From Alphaproteobacteria bacterium (GTDB lineage: Bacteria; Pseudomonadota; Alphaproteobacteria; Sphingomonadales; Kordiimonadaceae), in assembly GCA_013372975.1 (NCBI GenBank), contig JABXIS010000040.1, forward strand, positions 1 through 41,635: a DNA stretch of 41,635 nt, given 5' to 3'. Under the pieces are notes generated by a model. That model worked only from the letters and a program-made list of their open reading frames with translations, searched no databases and was not told the DNA's origin. This document shows positions 25,501 through 32,939 of this stretch, piece after piece. The translations under genes and the position numbers were made by a program. Position 1 is the stretch's first letter; every line of letters begins with the position of its first letter.

Positions 25501-25722
25501 ACGGCTTTGGGGCTGTTGCCGATTATCTCGGAAACCAGCCCGCAGGCGCAGTTCCTGATACCCATGGCTGTCAGCCTTGCCACCGGGTTGCTGTTCTCCA
25601 GCTTTGTGATGTTGTTTGCCTTGCCTGCACTCATTCTGGTGATTGAGGATGTGCGGGGCTTCTTCTCGCACGAACACAGGCAGGCGGCGCTCGGCAAAGT
25701 CGCGAGTGATACCGCTGAATAA
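22525..25722 (+). CDS. RND family efflux transporter, inner-membrane pump (AcrB/MexF-like)
   Basis: This 1065-residue proton-driven antiporter has the RND layout. An N-terminal helix is followed by a periplasmic loop (SVPYPGATPLEVEDSITRRV), then a cluster of helices including GFALVFLLLVATLDLKLAFWVAMGIPISFLGGF and VTMFALIVVIGIVVDDAIVVGENI, the latter containing the conserved GIVVDDAIVV motif with the proton-relay aspartates. A second half repeats the pattern (e.g. SLFGVVALAGVVVNASVVLIDRYN). It is somewhat longer than AcrB. There is no outer-membrane channel gene next to it, so it probably uses one encoded elsewhere. The substrate cannot be predicted. A strong terminator follows. Confidence 0.93.
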   Translation: MSDKGLQAGGIMGLVGKFLENPVMTNLLMIFFIVGGLMTAVTMRSEVFPTVDVGTISISVPYPGATPLEVEDSITRRVEEAVLGITGVERVRSYAYENRAALTLELEDFVDAYRVKDEVQAAIDSIVDFPPGNAEEPVVTVTQSLSNALTLVLVGQVGERELRAAAELLERDLLALDTVSAITVRGARTKEISIELSEATLRKYDLTFREVAEAIRNSSIELSGGVIKTSDGEILLRTDAKARVGDEFERITVRSSNGGDIVRLSDIATVKDGFADEDLINEYNGVPAILLDILRNESSDILDVKAKVMAYVDDAALTLPKGVQVLVFRDQTEILADRISLLTSNALLGFALVFLLLVATLDLKLAFWVAMGIPISFLGGFLIFGSMGITLNMVTMFALIVVIGIVVDDAIVVGENIYAEQQHGHHEERAAFEGVKNIYGPVLVGVFTTMAAFAPLLFQTGTFAKITRPIPVAVIAILAVSLVEAFFILPSHLRHENRWSKGLLRTIQQKVARGLDAFAIGSLQRLIVRTSQYRYATVAATVGLMMICFALVGNGFVRVVFFPNIEGTEISAKLAMPDGAPFEATAQTMEQLESAIKQVAAEIKAESGEDVIKATAVTVGARYNQASGPGSFSSALMASHLGQMSVELVPTDARSYSAREIGRRWELAVGPLPGVETLSFASTIGPQSVDVGYELAHDDQHALEAAAAELANRLATIGGVNQIDAGLDLGKRQYEFTMTDLGLAAGLKPADLARQLRQAYFGEEVQRIQRGREEVKVYVRYPAEVRRSLEKLSDVRIRLPDGSGVPLSLVADITEGRSPTSIERVNGRRVLTVTADVDEAVTTPNVVNDLIQAEILPALMTKYSGLRWQLEGGSREQSEDFASLFRGFMLAVIIIYALVATQLKSYVQPMIILVSIPLGIAGAILGHMLLGYDLSFVSLFGVVALAGVVVNASVVLIDRYNIELKQEDATALDAAVRATLRRFRPIALTTITTALGLLPIISETSPQAQFLIPMAVSLATGLLFSSFVMLFALPALILVIEDVRGFFSHEHRQAALGKVASDTAE

Positions 25723-25725
25723 AGT

Positions 25726-25751
25726 AAAGGGCGGGAAGTTCCCGCCCTTTT
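25726..25751. terminator. Bidirectional terminator between the RND operon and the convergent gene
   Basis: AAAGGGCGGG and CCCGCCCTTT form a perfect stem around the loop AAGTT, starting four bases after the RND stop. TTTT follows on the plus strand and TTTAC on the minus strand. It lies between two convergent genes. Confidence 0.85.
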
Positions 25752-25766
25752 GTTTAGCTGGGGTCC

Positions 25767-26678
25767 CTAGAAAGCTTTTTGCCAGCCCAACATCAGGCTG
25801 GTGCCGGTTTCCAGATTGTTCGTGCCCCGGTCTTCCCACAGCGGTAGGCCAAACTCGATGCCGATGCGGTGTGTGCCCACGACATAGAGATTTGTGCCAA
25901 CATAGGCGCGCAAGCGTTCGCGCGCACTGCCTGACATAGGGTTGGCACCTTTCGCGGCGCCCATATCCTCATAGGAAAGGCGTGTGGAAAGGCTCCAGTT
26001 CTCTGTCAGCGTTTTGGATATCCAGGCCGTAGCCTGCCATATATTACCCGGCTTTTCCCCCGTGGAAGCATCATCCAGCCAGATGGTTGCCGAGGCCTGC
26101 AGACCGGTGGACCAATCGTTCCCGAACAAGCTGTATGTGGCCGATGGGGTCAGGGCCCAGCTGTTGTTCCCAGGCTGCATTGCAAGCGGTACCAAATTGC
26201 CCATGGCATCGGTTTCAGATGTTGCACCCGTTGGCAGGATCACACCGGCCTTGAACAGCAAGCGGCTGCTGTCAGTGGTGGACAGGGGGAAGATGGCGTT
26301 GAGCTTCAGGTCGGTCACACCGGAAGCTGAGCGCTCCATGGGCATGCCACCCATGATCATATCCATGGACCTGTCGGAAAAGCCCATGCCTGCAGCAAGG
26401 GTAACCCAATCTGTCGGGGCGTACATCACCCCCACCATTGCCATGGACATATCCATATCCTGCGGGCCCATCATGATGTTGGCGGGATCATTCATGCCCA
26501 TGGTCATCCAGCGGGCAGAGGCCATCCATTCACCGGCCTTGTGATAATGATCGGCCATTACGCCGATGGGTGCATGGTCATCAATGCGGGGTTTGTAGTC
26601 TTCCCCTTCGTGGGCAAGTGCTGCAGGCGCGAAAAGGGTCGTGGCTACAGCCACGGCCAGTATTTGTGTGTTCATCAT
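25767..26678 (-). CDS. Methionine-rich outer-membrane beta-barrel-type protein
   Basis: The 303-residue product has a signal peptide (AVAVATTLFAPAALA) and then HEGEDYKPRIDDHAPIGVMADHYHKAG, followed by a segment packed with methionines (~55-115, including MTMGM, MMGP, MDMSMAM, MDMIMGGMPM). The remaining alternating beta pattern and the C-terminal aromatic (ending WQKAF) fit an outer-membrane barrel resembling the MetA-pathway/transporter-type families. Met-rich clusters bind Cu(I), so a role in copper handling is a reasonable inference. It lies 73 bases downstream of a Cys/His-containing small protein, probably co-transcribed. I do not assign a name. Confidence 0.78.
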   Translation of the reverse strand: MMNTQILAVAVATTLFAPAALAHEGEDYKPRIDDHAPIGVMADHYHKAGEWMASARWMTMGMNDPANIMMGPQDMDMSMAMVGVMYAPTDWVTLAAGMGFSDRSMDMIMGGMPMERSASGVTDLKLNAIFPLSTTDSSRLLFKAGVILPTGATSETDAMGNLVPLAMQPGNNSWALTPSATYSLFGNDWSTGLQASATIWLDDASTGEKPGNIWQATAWISKTLTENWSLSTRLSYEDMGAAKGANPMSGSARERLRAYVGTNLYVVGTHRIGIEFGLPLWEDRGTNNLETGTSLMLGWQKAF

Positions 26679-26751
26679 TTTGTTCCGAAATCATCAAATA
26701 GGGTGCCGCGGGTGCATTCAGTCCCGCGGCGAAAGCAGTGTATTTGTGAAA

Positions 26752-27120
26752 TCAGACTGTGGGCGGTCCGGTCCGGAAATGACTATGGGCTTCTGGTCGG
26801 AACAAGGCGGGCGGCGTATAGCGGGTTAGGCTACTGCCCGCAGGAAAACAGGTGAGGGCAGGGATTGTTGGCTCGGATGCCAATACCCCCAGCGGTGCAT
26901 GTGTACAGGCATGGCAGTGGGCAGAAGTGCCGTCATCTGTGTTGTTACAGATATCTGCCAGCGTCAGGGTGCTGCCGTCGGGCGCCTGAAGGCCGGGTAC
27001 CACCATTGTGGCCGCCGCACCTGATGCGATCAGGCCTTGCAGGAAAAGGGCGAGCGACAGGGCAACCATCGGCAAAAGCCGGTCCAGCCTATCCAGAAAA
27101 TTTTCTGCCCGTTTGATCAT
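26752..27120 (-). CDS. Small exported or membrane protein with Cys/His cluster (DUF2946-like)
   Basis: The 122-residue protein has an N-terminal hydrophobic segment (LLPMVALSLALFLQGLIA), then a middle part with ICNNTDDGTSAHCHACTH, a cluster of cysteines and histidines, and a Pro-rich tail ending RTGPPTV. This general layout (one helix, a CxxC or HCxxC motif, a proline-rich end) resembles the DUF2946 family found near copper genes. The resemblance is from memory and is moderate. It probably shares a transcript with the Met-rich protein gene downstream, and together they suggest copper or other metal handling. No regulator is adjacent. Confidence 0.62.
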   Translation of the reverse strand: MIKRAENFLDRLDRLLPMVALSLALFLQGLIASGAAATMVVPGLQAPDGSTLTLADICNNTDDGTSAHCHACTHAPLGVLASEPTIPALTCFPAGSSLTRYTPPALFRPEAHSHFRTGPPTV

Positions 27121-27186
27121 GCGCCGGCTCTAGCACGGCCTGCCTGCCGTGCCTAGGGGGCGCGACATTATGGCAGATAATGATTT

Positions 27187-27567
27187 CTAGCCCGGCCAGT
27201 TACTCTGTATTGTCAGGAAATCCATAAAGTCGATGCCTGCTTCCGCAAGCCAGTTTTCCGAAGGCCCTTGCCAGCGGTGGACGAGCCAATCGACTGCGCC
27301 ATTTGTCTTGAAGCTGATACCTTCGTCCAGAAGCCGGTCCCTCTGGCGGGTGGCGCCGTCGCGTTCGCTGATCTTGCCGGCGCTATTGATCACCCGGTGC
27401 CAGGGGATGCCCTCACCCGCGGGTGTGGCAGACATGGCAAACCCCACGATGCGCGGTGTCACGCCAGCCAGCAGGCTTGCAACCATGCCGTAGCTTGCCA
27501 CCTGCCCCTTGGGAATTTCCCGAACTAGGTCCCATATTGCGGGAAAGCTGGCGTAATTTTTGGACAT
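27187..27567 (-). CDS. Alkyltransferase-like DNA repair protein (ATL)
   Basis: The 126-residue protein is the DNA-binding half of an O6-alkylguanine methyltransferase: IWDLVREIPKGQVASYGMVASLLAG (helix-turn-helix region) and GFAMSATPAGEGIPWHRVINSAGKIS. Where active methyltransferases have Pro-Cys-His-Arg-Val, this has PWHRV at ~55-59, with tryptophan in place of the nucleophilic cysteine. This defines ATL proteins, which bind O6-alkylguanine and recruit nucleotide excision repair rather than remove the lesion. The start has no obvious rival. The gene is alone between the copper-like pair and the RTX cluster. Confidence 0.9.
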   Translation of the reverse strand: MSKNYASFPAIWDLVREIPKGQVASYGMVASLLAGVTPRIVGFAMSATPAGEGIPWHRVINSAGKISERDGATRQRDRLLDEGISFKTNGAVDWLVHRWQGPSENWLAEAGIDFMDFLTIQSNWPG

Positions 27568-27633
27568 TGGCGGCTCACTATATAAATCCGTGAAAAGCCC
27601 ACTTAAGGCCAGCTCCGATCAGCCCGCAATAGT

Positions 27634-29805
27634 TTAGAGATCAAATGTTGCAGAGTTCAAATCGGTCAGGGAAAGGGAAACAAGTAATATGCTGTCGCCA
27701 CCTCCAAGATCGATCAGCACCCCGTCGGCCGTCTCGGTAGCGGCGGCAACAACGTCGTTGACGCTGTTAAAGCCCGCCGCTGAACCCGCCAGATCCAAAG
27801 TATCTTCTTCGACATTGAAGCCATACACAACATCGTCGCCGCTTCCGGCAGCGAATATCAGGATGTCAGCTGTCTCACCGGGCCTGATTGTGTCATCACC
27901 AGCGCCGCCAACTATAGTATCAACTCCTTGTCCACCGTAGATGGTGTCGTCGCCGTTGCCGCCGTTAATATAGTCGTTGCCGCTGCCACCGTAGATTTCG
28001 TCGTCACCGCCGCCACCATTTACAACATCGTGGCCATAGCTTGCGAAGATCACATCTTTGCCATCGCCGCCGTCCAGCGTGTCATAACCGTCGAGGCCCG
28101 CGTAGATAACATCATTGCCCGCACCACCATTGATACGGTCATCACCATCGCCGCCGCCCAAGGCTTCATTGCCACCAGCGCCATGGATAACATCGTTACC
28201 TGTGCCGCCCCATATATTGTTTGCAGTGGTGTCTGTTTGGTCAGCTGCTTCACCATCCCAATCGCCACCAACCAGGGTGTCATCGCCATCGCCGCCGAAC
28301 AGGATGTCGCGGCCTGCGCCGCCAACCGCCAGGTCACCACCTTTGCCGCCGGCCAACGTGTCGGCACCTGCGCCACCCCAAATCCTGTCGTGGCCATCGT
28401 CGTCGGGCCCGGCCCATATGCCATCATTTCCGTCACCGCCGATCATTGTGTCATCGCCAGATCCGCCTGTTAGCGTATCGTTTCCGTCGCCGCCAATGAT
28501 GCTGTCGTTGCCAACACCACCCTGAACTTTGTCATTGCCTGCCATCACATCGATAACATCTGATGTATCGTGTGCCGCGATATCATCGGCATCATCGGTA
28601 CCGACAATATTGTTTGGCACAATGGCAAAATCGAATAGCTGGCTGCTGATTGCTTCCAACGAGCCATCGAGATTGGTGTCTGATGACTCCCACACTGCAG
28701 CGAAGAAGCTATTCATCACAGCAATGTCGACGCCGCTCTGATTGCCGTTATGAAAACTGTTCAGAGCAAATTCAGAACCAATAGCGTTGCCATCGGCATC
28801 GAAACGCTGGCCCGCAATGGCTGTGCCGCTACCGTCGACGCTCAGATCGCCACTGGTCCACGCTACAATGAACCCGCCGTCAGGAAGGGCCGCGATTGTA
28901 GAACTGGATTGATTGTTATTGATGTTGGTGTTGACTGAAAATTCGTCGCTTGCAAAGCCACCATTTGATGTAATGATCCGGCCCTTTAGCTCTGTGTTGC
29001 TATAGCTGAGATCACTTTGATCTGTTGTCCATGTGATGGCAAAGCTGCCGTCCATTAGCTCGGCGACCGCTGGCTTAGTCTGATGGCTGGTCCTGACGCT
29101 ATTGATATAGATGCGTGAGGATGTTGCATTGCCTTCGGCGTTGAAGAAGCGCCCGATAATGTCATACCCGGCACCAGTCCGTGCGTTTGATGAAAAAACT
29201 GCCAGGAAACCGCCATTGTCCAATCCAACTGTCTGGACTTCCCATGTGGTGCCGTATGAGCTGTAGGTGTTCAACAGAAAGGCATCTGTTGTTTCTTTGG
29301 CATCGGCATCATAAATCCGCGCATAACCATTCCAGGTAACGACGAAGCCGCCACCCGCCAGTGCGCTGGCAGACGGATGCGCGTTTGTGCCGGAAACGGT
29401 GATTTTACCGCCGTCTTTATCTCCAAGCGCGTCATATTTTTGTGCGAAAACGCCGCCGTCTTGCCAAACGACAACAAATCCACCGTCCTCAACGCTGATA
29501 ACGTCATCAGAGCCGGCAACCTGAAATTCAGAGCCTACTTTCTCACCGTCAGCGCTATACAGTTGTGCCCAAGAAGTGCTTTCGCCTTCCGATGTAACGG
29601 TATGGTTGCTCTCCCAAACCACGATATATCCGCCGCCGGCCAACTCGGTGATGGCAGGATCATTCTGCGAAAGGTGTGTGGTGGTATTTACGACAGTTTC
29701 GCCGCCCGAAAGACTAGGCCCCAGGTCTGACCCATTCACAGGCGCTTCAGCCTGATCTTCTGCTTCGGTTGCGCGCGATATTAGCTGCGTATCAGAGACG
29801 CTCAT
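27634..29805 (-). CDS. RTX-type calcium-binding secreted protein, first paralogue
   Basis: The 723-residue protein has two parts. Residues ~40-400 are made of repeating beta units of the type GGFVVTW...DADG...SEF, as in secreted repeat proteins that may form a beta-propeller. Residues ~430-650 contain many nonapeptide repeats (GGDGNDTL, GGSGDDTM, GGAGADTLAGG) that bind calcium after secretion. The C-terminal ~70 residues and the ending ATFDL fit a type I secretion signal. No type I transporter genes are in the window. The ATG at 29805 follows GGGGGA and matches the start of the paralogue; an upstream frame to 29865 is unlikely. A TetR-type palindrome lies upstream. Confidence 0.9.
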   Translation of the reverse strand: MSVSDTQLISRATEAEDQAEAPVNGSDLGPSLSGGETVVNTTTHLSQNDPAITELAGGGYIVVWESNHTVTSEGESTSWAQLYSADGEKVGSEFQVAGSDDVISVEDGGFVVVWQDGGVFAQKYDALGDKDGGKITVSGTNAHPSASALAGGGFVVTWNGYARIYDADAKETTDAFLLNTYSSYGTTWEVQTVGLDNGGFLAVFSSNARTGAGYDIIGRFFNAEGNATSSRIYINSVRTSHQTKPAVAELMDGSFAITWTTDQSDLSYSNTELKGRIITSNGGFASDEFSVNTNINNNQSSSTIAALPDGGFIVAWTSGDLSVDGSGTAIAGQRFDADGNAIGSEFALNSFHNGNQSGVDIAVMNSFFAAVWESSDTNLDGSLEAISSQLFDFAIVPNNIVGTDDADDIAAHDTSDVIDVMAGNDKVQGGVGNDSIIGGDGNDTLTGGSGDDTMIGGDGNDGIWAGPDDDGHDRIWGGAGADTLAGGKGGDLAVGGAGRDILFGGDGDDTLVGGDWDGEAADQTDTTANNIWGGTGNDVIHGAGGNEALGGGDGDDRINGGAGNDVIYAGLDGYDTLDGGDGKDVIFASYGHDVVNGGGGDDEIYGGSGNDYINGGNGDDTIYGGQGVDTIVGGAGDDTIRPGETADILIFAAGSGDDVVYGFNVEEDTLDLAGSAAGFNSVNDVVAAATETADGVLIDLGGGDSILLVSLSLTDLNSATFDL

Positions 29806-29845
29806 TTTAGATCCCCCATCGAAAAACTCTTGGGTCCTCATGGCA

Positions 29846-29865
29846 TGAACGGACCGTTCAGTCAA
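29846..29865 (-). promoter_or_regulatory. 15-bp palindrome overlapping a possible promoter of the first RTX gene
   Basis: TGAACGG (29846-29852) and CCGTTCA (29854-29860) form a perfect inverted repeat around a single central base. It abuts TTGACT (minus strand, 29860-29865), a possible -35 element, 41 bases upstream of the RTX start. Such 7-1-7 palindromes are typical of TetR-family operators. The matching -10 element is poor. Confidence 0.5.
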
Positions 29866-29955
29866 TTTAGAGATGTAAAAAAAACACTAATAGAGAATTA
29901 GTCATGTAAGTGAATTGAGATCAGGTTCATGTCTTGTGGGTAGATGGGGAAGATA

Positions 29956-30642
29956 TCAGCTTTGTCTTGTGAAGCAGAGCACGCCATCCGTAATCAGTTC
30001 ATAATCCAGGAAATACCCTGCGGCCTGAATATTGCCAATCATCTGGTTGGTCGGCTGGCGACCGGCAGATTTATAGTGGATTTCCAATATGATCTTCTCA
30101 ATGCCTGCCAGGTCAAGTGTTTCGAACAGGCTTACTTCTGCCCCCTCAATATCAATAATCAATGTGTTGGCGCCGAAGGTTGCAATCTTGTCTTCCAGGC
30201 AGACCACGGGCACCTGAATAGTTTCTTGGATACCGTCACGTTTCACAAGGGACGATGACCAGAAATCCTTATGTACATGGAAGTCTATGTATCCCTCAGG
30301 CATGGATGCTCGGGGCAACAATGCTTCCTGCATAACGGTGAGCGCCAGGTCATTTCGAGCAAAATTATCTTGTGCCCAGGCCACCAGATAGGGGTTCAAT
30401 TCATGAGTGCAGACGTTCTTGGCACCCACAATACGGGCCGCTGTCATCGAAGTGATTCCGATACCTGTGCCAAGCTCGATCACTTTATCGCCCGGTTTCA
30501 GAACCTTTTCGATCAATCCAACTTCCGCACCCTCATACCAGCCCTTCAGCAAAGCCCTAAGGATCGGCAGCGAAACCGCGTCTTTATCCAGGCCAACCTT
30601 GAAGCCGTGCAGGCGGATGATATCTTTGGCGATGAAGGACAT
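29956..30642 (-). CDS. FkbM family SAM-dependent methyltransferase
   Basis: The 228-residue protein has a Rossmann-type SAM motif KVIELGTGIGITSMTAARIVG (~53-73), then CTHELNPYLV, a central VPVVCLEDKIATFGANTLIIDIEGAEVSLFETL containing the family-typical IDIEGAE, and IEKIILEIHY. FkbM-type enzymes methylate diverse acceptors, including sugars and natural products. The start has AAGGA upstream. It is 27 bases downstream of the second RTX gene on the same strand, so the two are probably co-transcribed. The first RTX gene lies beyond. Methylation of a co-secreted product or of a glycan on the RTX protein is possible but speculative. Confidence 0.88.
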   Translation of the reverse strand: MSFIAKDIIRLHGFKVGLDKDAVSLPILRALLKGWYEGAEVGLIEKVLKPGDKVIELGTGIGITSMTAARIVGAKNVCTHELNPYLVAWAQDNFARNDLALTVMQEALLPRASMPEGYIDFHVHKDFWSSSLVKRDGIQETIQVPVVCLEDKIATFGANTLIIDIEGAEVSLFETLDLAGIEKIILEIHYKSAGRQPTNQMIGNIQAAGYFLDYELITDGVLCFTRQS

Positions 30643-30669
30643 GGTTGCTTCCTTGTTTTTTGATCCTGG

Positions 30670-32838
30670 CTAGAAAATGAAAGTCATTTGATCAATATCT
30701 GCCAGACCAACGCCTACCATAAGCACCGTGTTCCCGTCACCCAGGTCAAGCAGCAATCCAGTTTCGTTTTCAGTGGCCTGTGCTGCAACGTCATTGCGAT
30801 CCGTAAATTCAGTGGCTGTTTCGGAAATGTCCAGTGTGTCTTCCGAAATATCAAAGCCTTCAACCACATCATTCCCGCTTTCTGCCGAAAAGATCAGGAT
30901 ATCCGGGCCATCGCCGGGTCGCAAAGTATCATCGCCACCTCCGCCATTCAACGTGTCGCCACCGCTGCCGCCGTATAGGGTGTCGTTGTCATTGCCACCG
31001 GAAACAAAATCATTTCCTGAACCGCCATAGAGTTCATCATTGCCGTCTTCACCCATGACAACATCATTGCCGTTGCTGCCATATATCAGATCGTCTCGAT
31101 CACCACCCATCAATGTGTCGTCGCCGGATTTGCCTGCAAAAAGAATGTCGTCTCCTCCTGCGCCTTTAAGCAAGTCATCGCCGTCACCGCCGCCAAGCAT
31201 GTCATCGCCCAGATCGCCATAAACAACGTCATTGCCGGCGCCAGCCCATACTCGATCGTTGGCGTTCTCGTAAATGTCGCTATTTGGATCGGCGACCGCC
31301 CCGGCGTAAAGCGTATCGTCGCCTTCGCCCCCAAATACCAAATCTTGTCCAGCGCCGCCGACAACAAGATCATCACCTAGCCCACCGGCCAGCGTATCCG
31401 ATCCAACACCACCGTAATAATGGTCGGCGCTATCATCACCGGCTCCGGCCCAGATAGCGTCATCACCGCTACCGCCATAGACTGTGTCGCTACCCGCATT
31501 TCCGCGAATAAAATCGTTGCCGCCGCCGCCCCGGATAAAATCGGCGCCGTCTCCGCCAGAAACTGAATCGTCACCGCCATTACCGTGAATGGTATCGCCG
31601 CCTGCTGTGCCGTCTAGCCTGTTGTTATCGATATTCCCGGAAATAGTGGGCGTTGAATAGACTTCGAATTCGAAAATCTGAGCTGAAATACCATCGTCAA
31701 TTGAAGTTGCTATGAAGCCGCCATCAAATAGCGCCAGATGTGTGCTGAAAACCTGGAACTCCTCGCCAAGTGGGTTGCCGTCGATATCATAGCGCTGCCC
31801 CGCAATGCCACCATTTGCCCCCCAATTGGTATCGCCCGTTTGCCAAGCAACAACAAATGTACCATCGCTCAATATGTGAATTTTTGAATTGTATTGATCG
31901 TTTGCGGTAAATGTATTGACCTGAAATTCTTCACCGATCACATAGCCATCTGGATCAAGAATTGCGGCACGAATTTCGGTGTTGGAATAAGAATTAGGGC
32001 TTTGATCCGTTGTCCAGGTAACCAGAATATTTCCGTTTTCAAGAATTGCGATGTCCGGGTCTCGCTGATGGCCGATGCGAATGTTGTTTTCGTTGCGTTC
32101 AGTGAAGAAAACCCGGTCCCCGGTTCGATCACCTGCTATGATGGCGGTTCCGCTGGAATCGAAGAACCTCAGAACGACGTCCATTTCATTAGCGCCAGGT
32201 GCAGTCGTCATATATGCGGCGACAAAACCACCGTCATCAAATTCTGCAATAACAGGCGTAGAATGCGTTCCTCTGTCAGAATAGAGGCTGAGTGTTAGTT
32301 CGTCTGAGGTAGGCGCGCCATTTGCGGCAAAAAAACGAGCCATCGAACCAAGTTCATTTCCACCATTTTTGAAAATGTTGCTGGTCCAGGACAGTAGAAA
32401 TCCACCGTCATTGGTGGCTTGCACTGATGCGCCACCAAGGCCGTCATCATTGGATGCTACTGACCTTCCCAGGCGGTGACCATCATCGTCATATATGGAT
32501 GCCCAAATACCGTCACGGGTCCAGGCTACGACAAAGCCTCCACCTGAGAGAGCGGCGATACCTGCTGTGCCATCTACCTCAAACTCTTCGCCGATTCTTT
32601 CGCCTGTAGCAGAAAAAATCTGTCCAAATGAGTTGCCGTCCACTTTCCAGATTGTCACGAAATTGCCGTTGGCAAGCTCCGTCGACTTGGCGTTTTTGAA
32701 GACGTCACCTTCTGTTGTATTGAGGGTGAAGGTCGAACCAGACGTCGCAGGAGTGTAATCTATTGTTTCGTCTTGATTTTGTGACGTTTCCGGCCGGCTG
32801 TTTGCGTGCCGAACAGTTAGGCTCGAAATATTATTCAC
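30670..32838 (-). CDS. RTX-type calcium-binding secreted protein, second paralogue
   Basis: The 722-residue product is a clear paralogue of the RTX protein downstream. The N-terminal ~400 residues have the same repeated beta units (GGFVVAWTRDG, GGFLLSWTS, FQVNTFTANDQ) and the C-terminal part has nonapeptide repeats (GGDGADFI, GGSGDDAIWAG, GGGDGDDLL). Both proteins share a distinctive TLAGG...DLVVGGAG...DLVFGGEGDDTL block and the closing segment ILIFSAESGNDVVEGFDISEDTLDIS. It ends in MTFIF, as in secretion-competent RTX proteins. The GTG at 32838 is chosen because GGGGGATTTAAAG precedes it, nearly the same leader as in the paralogue; a TTG at 32853 would put the ribosome-binding site inside the gene. 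Confidence 0.88.
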   Translation of the reverse strand: MNNISSLTVRHANSRPETSQNQDETIDYTPATSGSTFTLNTTEGDVFKNAKSTELANGNFVTIWKVDGNSFGQIFSATGERIGEEFEVDGTAGIAALSGGGFVVAWTRDGIWASIYDDDGHRLGRSVASNDDGLGGASVQATNDGGFLLSWTSNIFKNGGNELGSMARFFAANGAPTSDELTLSLYSDRGTHSTPVIAEFDDGGFVAAYMTTAPGANEMDVVLRFFDSSGTAIIAGDRTGDRVFFTERNENNIRIGHQRDPDIAILENGNILVTWTTDQSPNSYSNTEIRAAILDPDGYVIGEEFQVNTFTANDQYNSKIHILSDGTFVVAWQTGDTNWGANGGIAGQRYDIDGNPLGEEFQVFSTHLALFDGGFIATSIDDGISAQIFEFEVYSTPTISGNIDNNRLDGTAGGDTIHGNGGDDSVSGGDGADFIRGGGGNDFIRGNAGSDTVYGGSGDDAIWAGAGDDSADHYYGGVGSDTLAGGLGDDLVVGGAGQDLVFGGEGDDTLYAGAVADPNSDIYENANDRVWAGAGNDVVYGDLGDDMLGGGDGDDLLKGAGGDDILFAGKSGDDTLMGGDRDDLIYGSNGNDVVMGEDGNDELYGGSGNDFVSGGNDNDTLYGGSGGDTLNGGGGDDTLRPGDGPDILIFSAESGNDVVEGFDISEDTLDISETATEFTDRNDVAAQATENETGLLLDLGDGNTVLMVGVGLADIDQMTFIF

Positions 32839-32871
32839 CTTTAAATCCCCCAATCTCGAAAAAGCAGTATT

Positions 32872-32901
32872 TTATTAGGTGGTTAAAGGCCGCAATGTCA
32901 A
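32872..32901 (-). promoter_or_regulatory. Probable promoter of the second RTX gene
   Basis: On the minus strand, TTGACA (32896-32901) is separated by 18 bases from TAATAA (32872-32877). It points to the RTX gene with a leader of about 30 bases. The -35 is a perfect consensus. Confidence 0.6.
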
Positions 32902-32939
32902 TTTCTTGTTGATCGGACATTAACTAAAGGCAGAAATAT

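Noticed and set aside
22525-25722. RND pump with no outer-membrane channel gene as a novel two-part system
   Set aside because: RND operons commonly rely on a channel encoded elsewhere, so the absence alone is not unusual.
27928-28473. Plus-strand open frame of 181 codons antisense to the first RTX gene
   Set aside because: The low-complexity Ala/Val/Ile composition mirrors the RTX repeats on the other strand; it has no family pattern of its own.
27634-32838. RTX nonapeptide DNA repeats as a CRISPR or satellite array
   Set aside because: The repeats are imperfect, in frame with Gly-Asp-rich nonapeptides, and have no uniform spacers.
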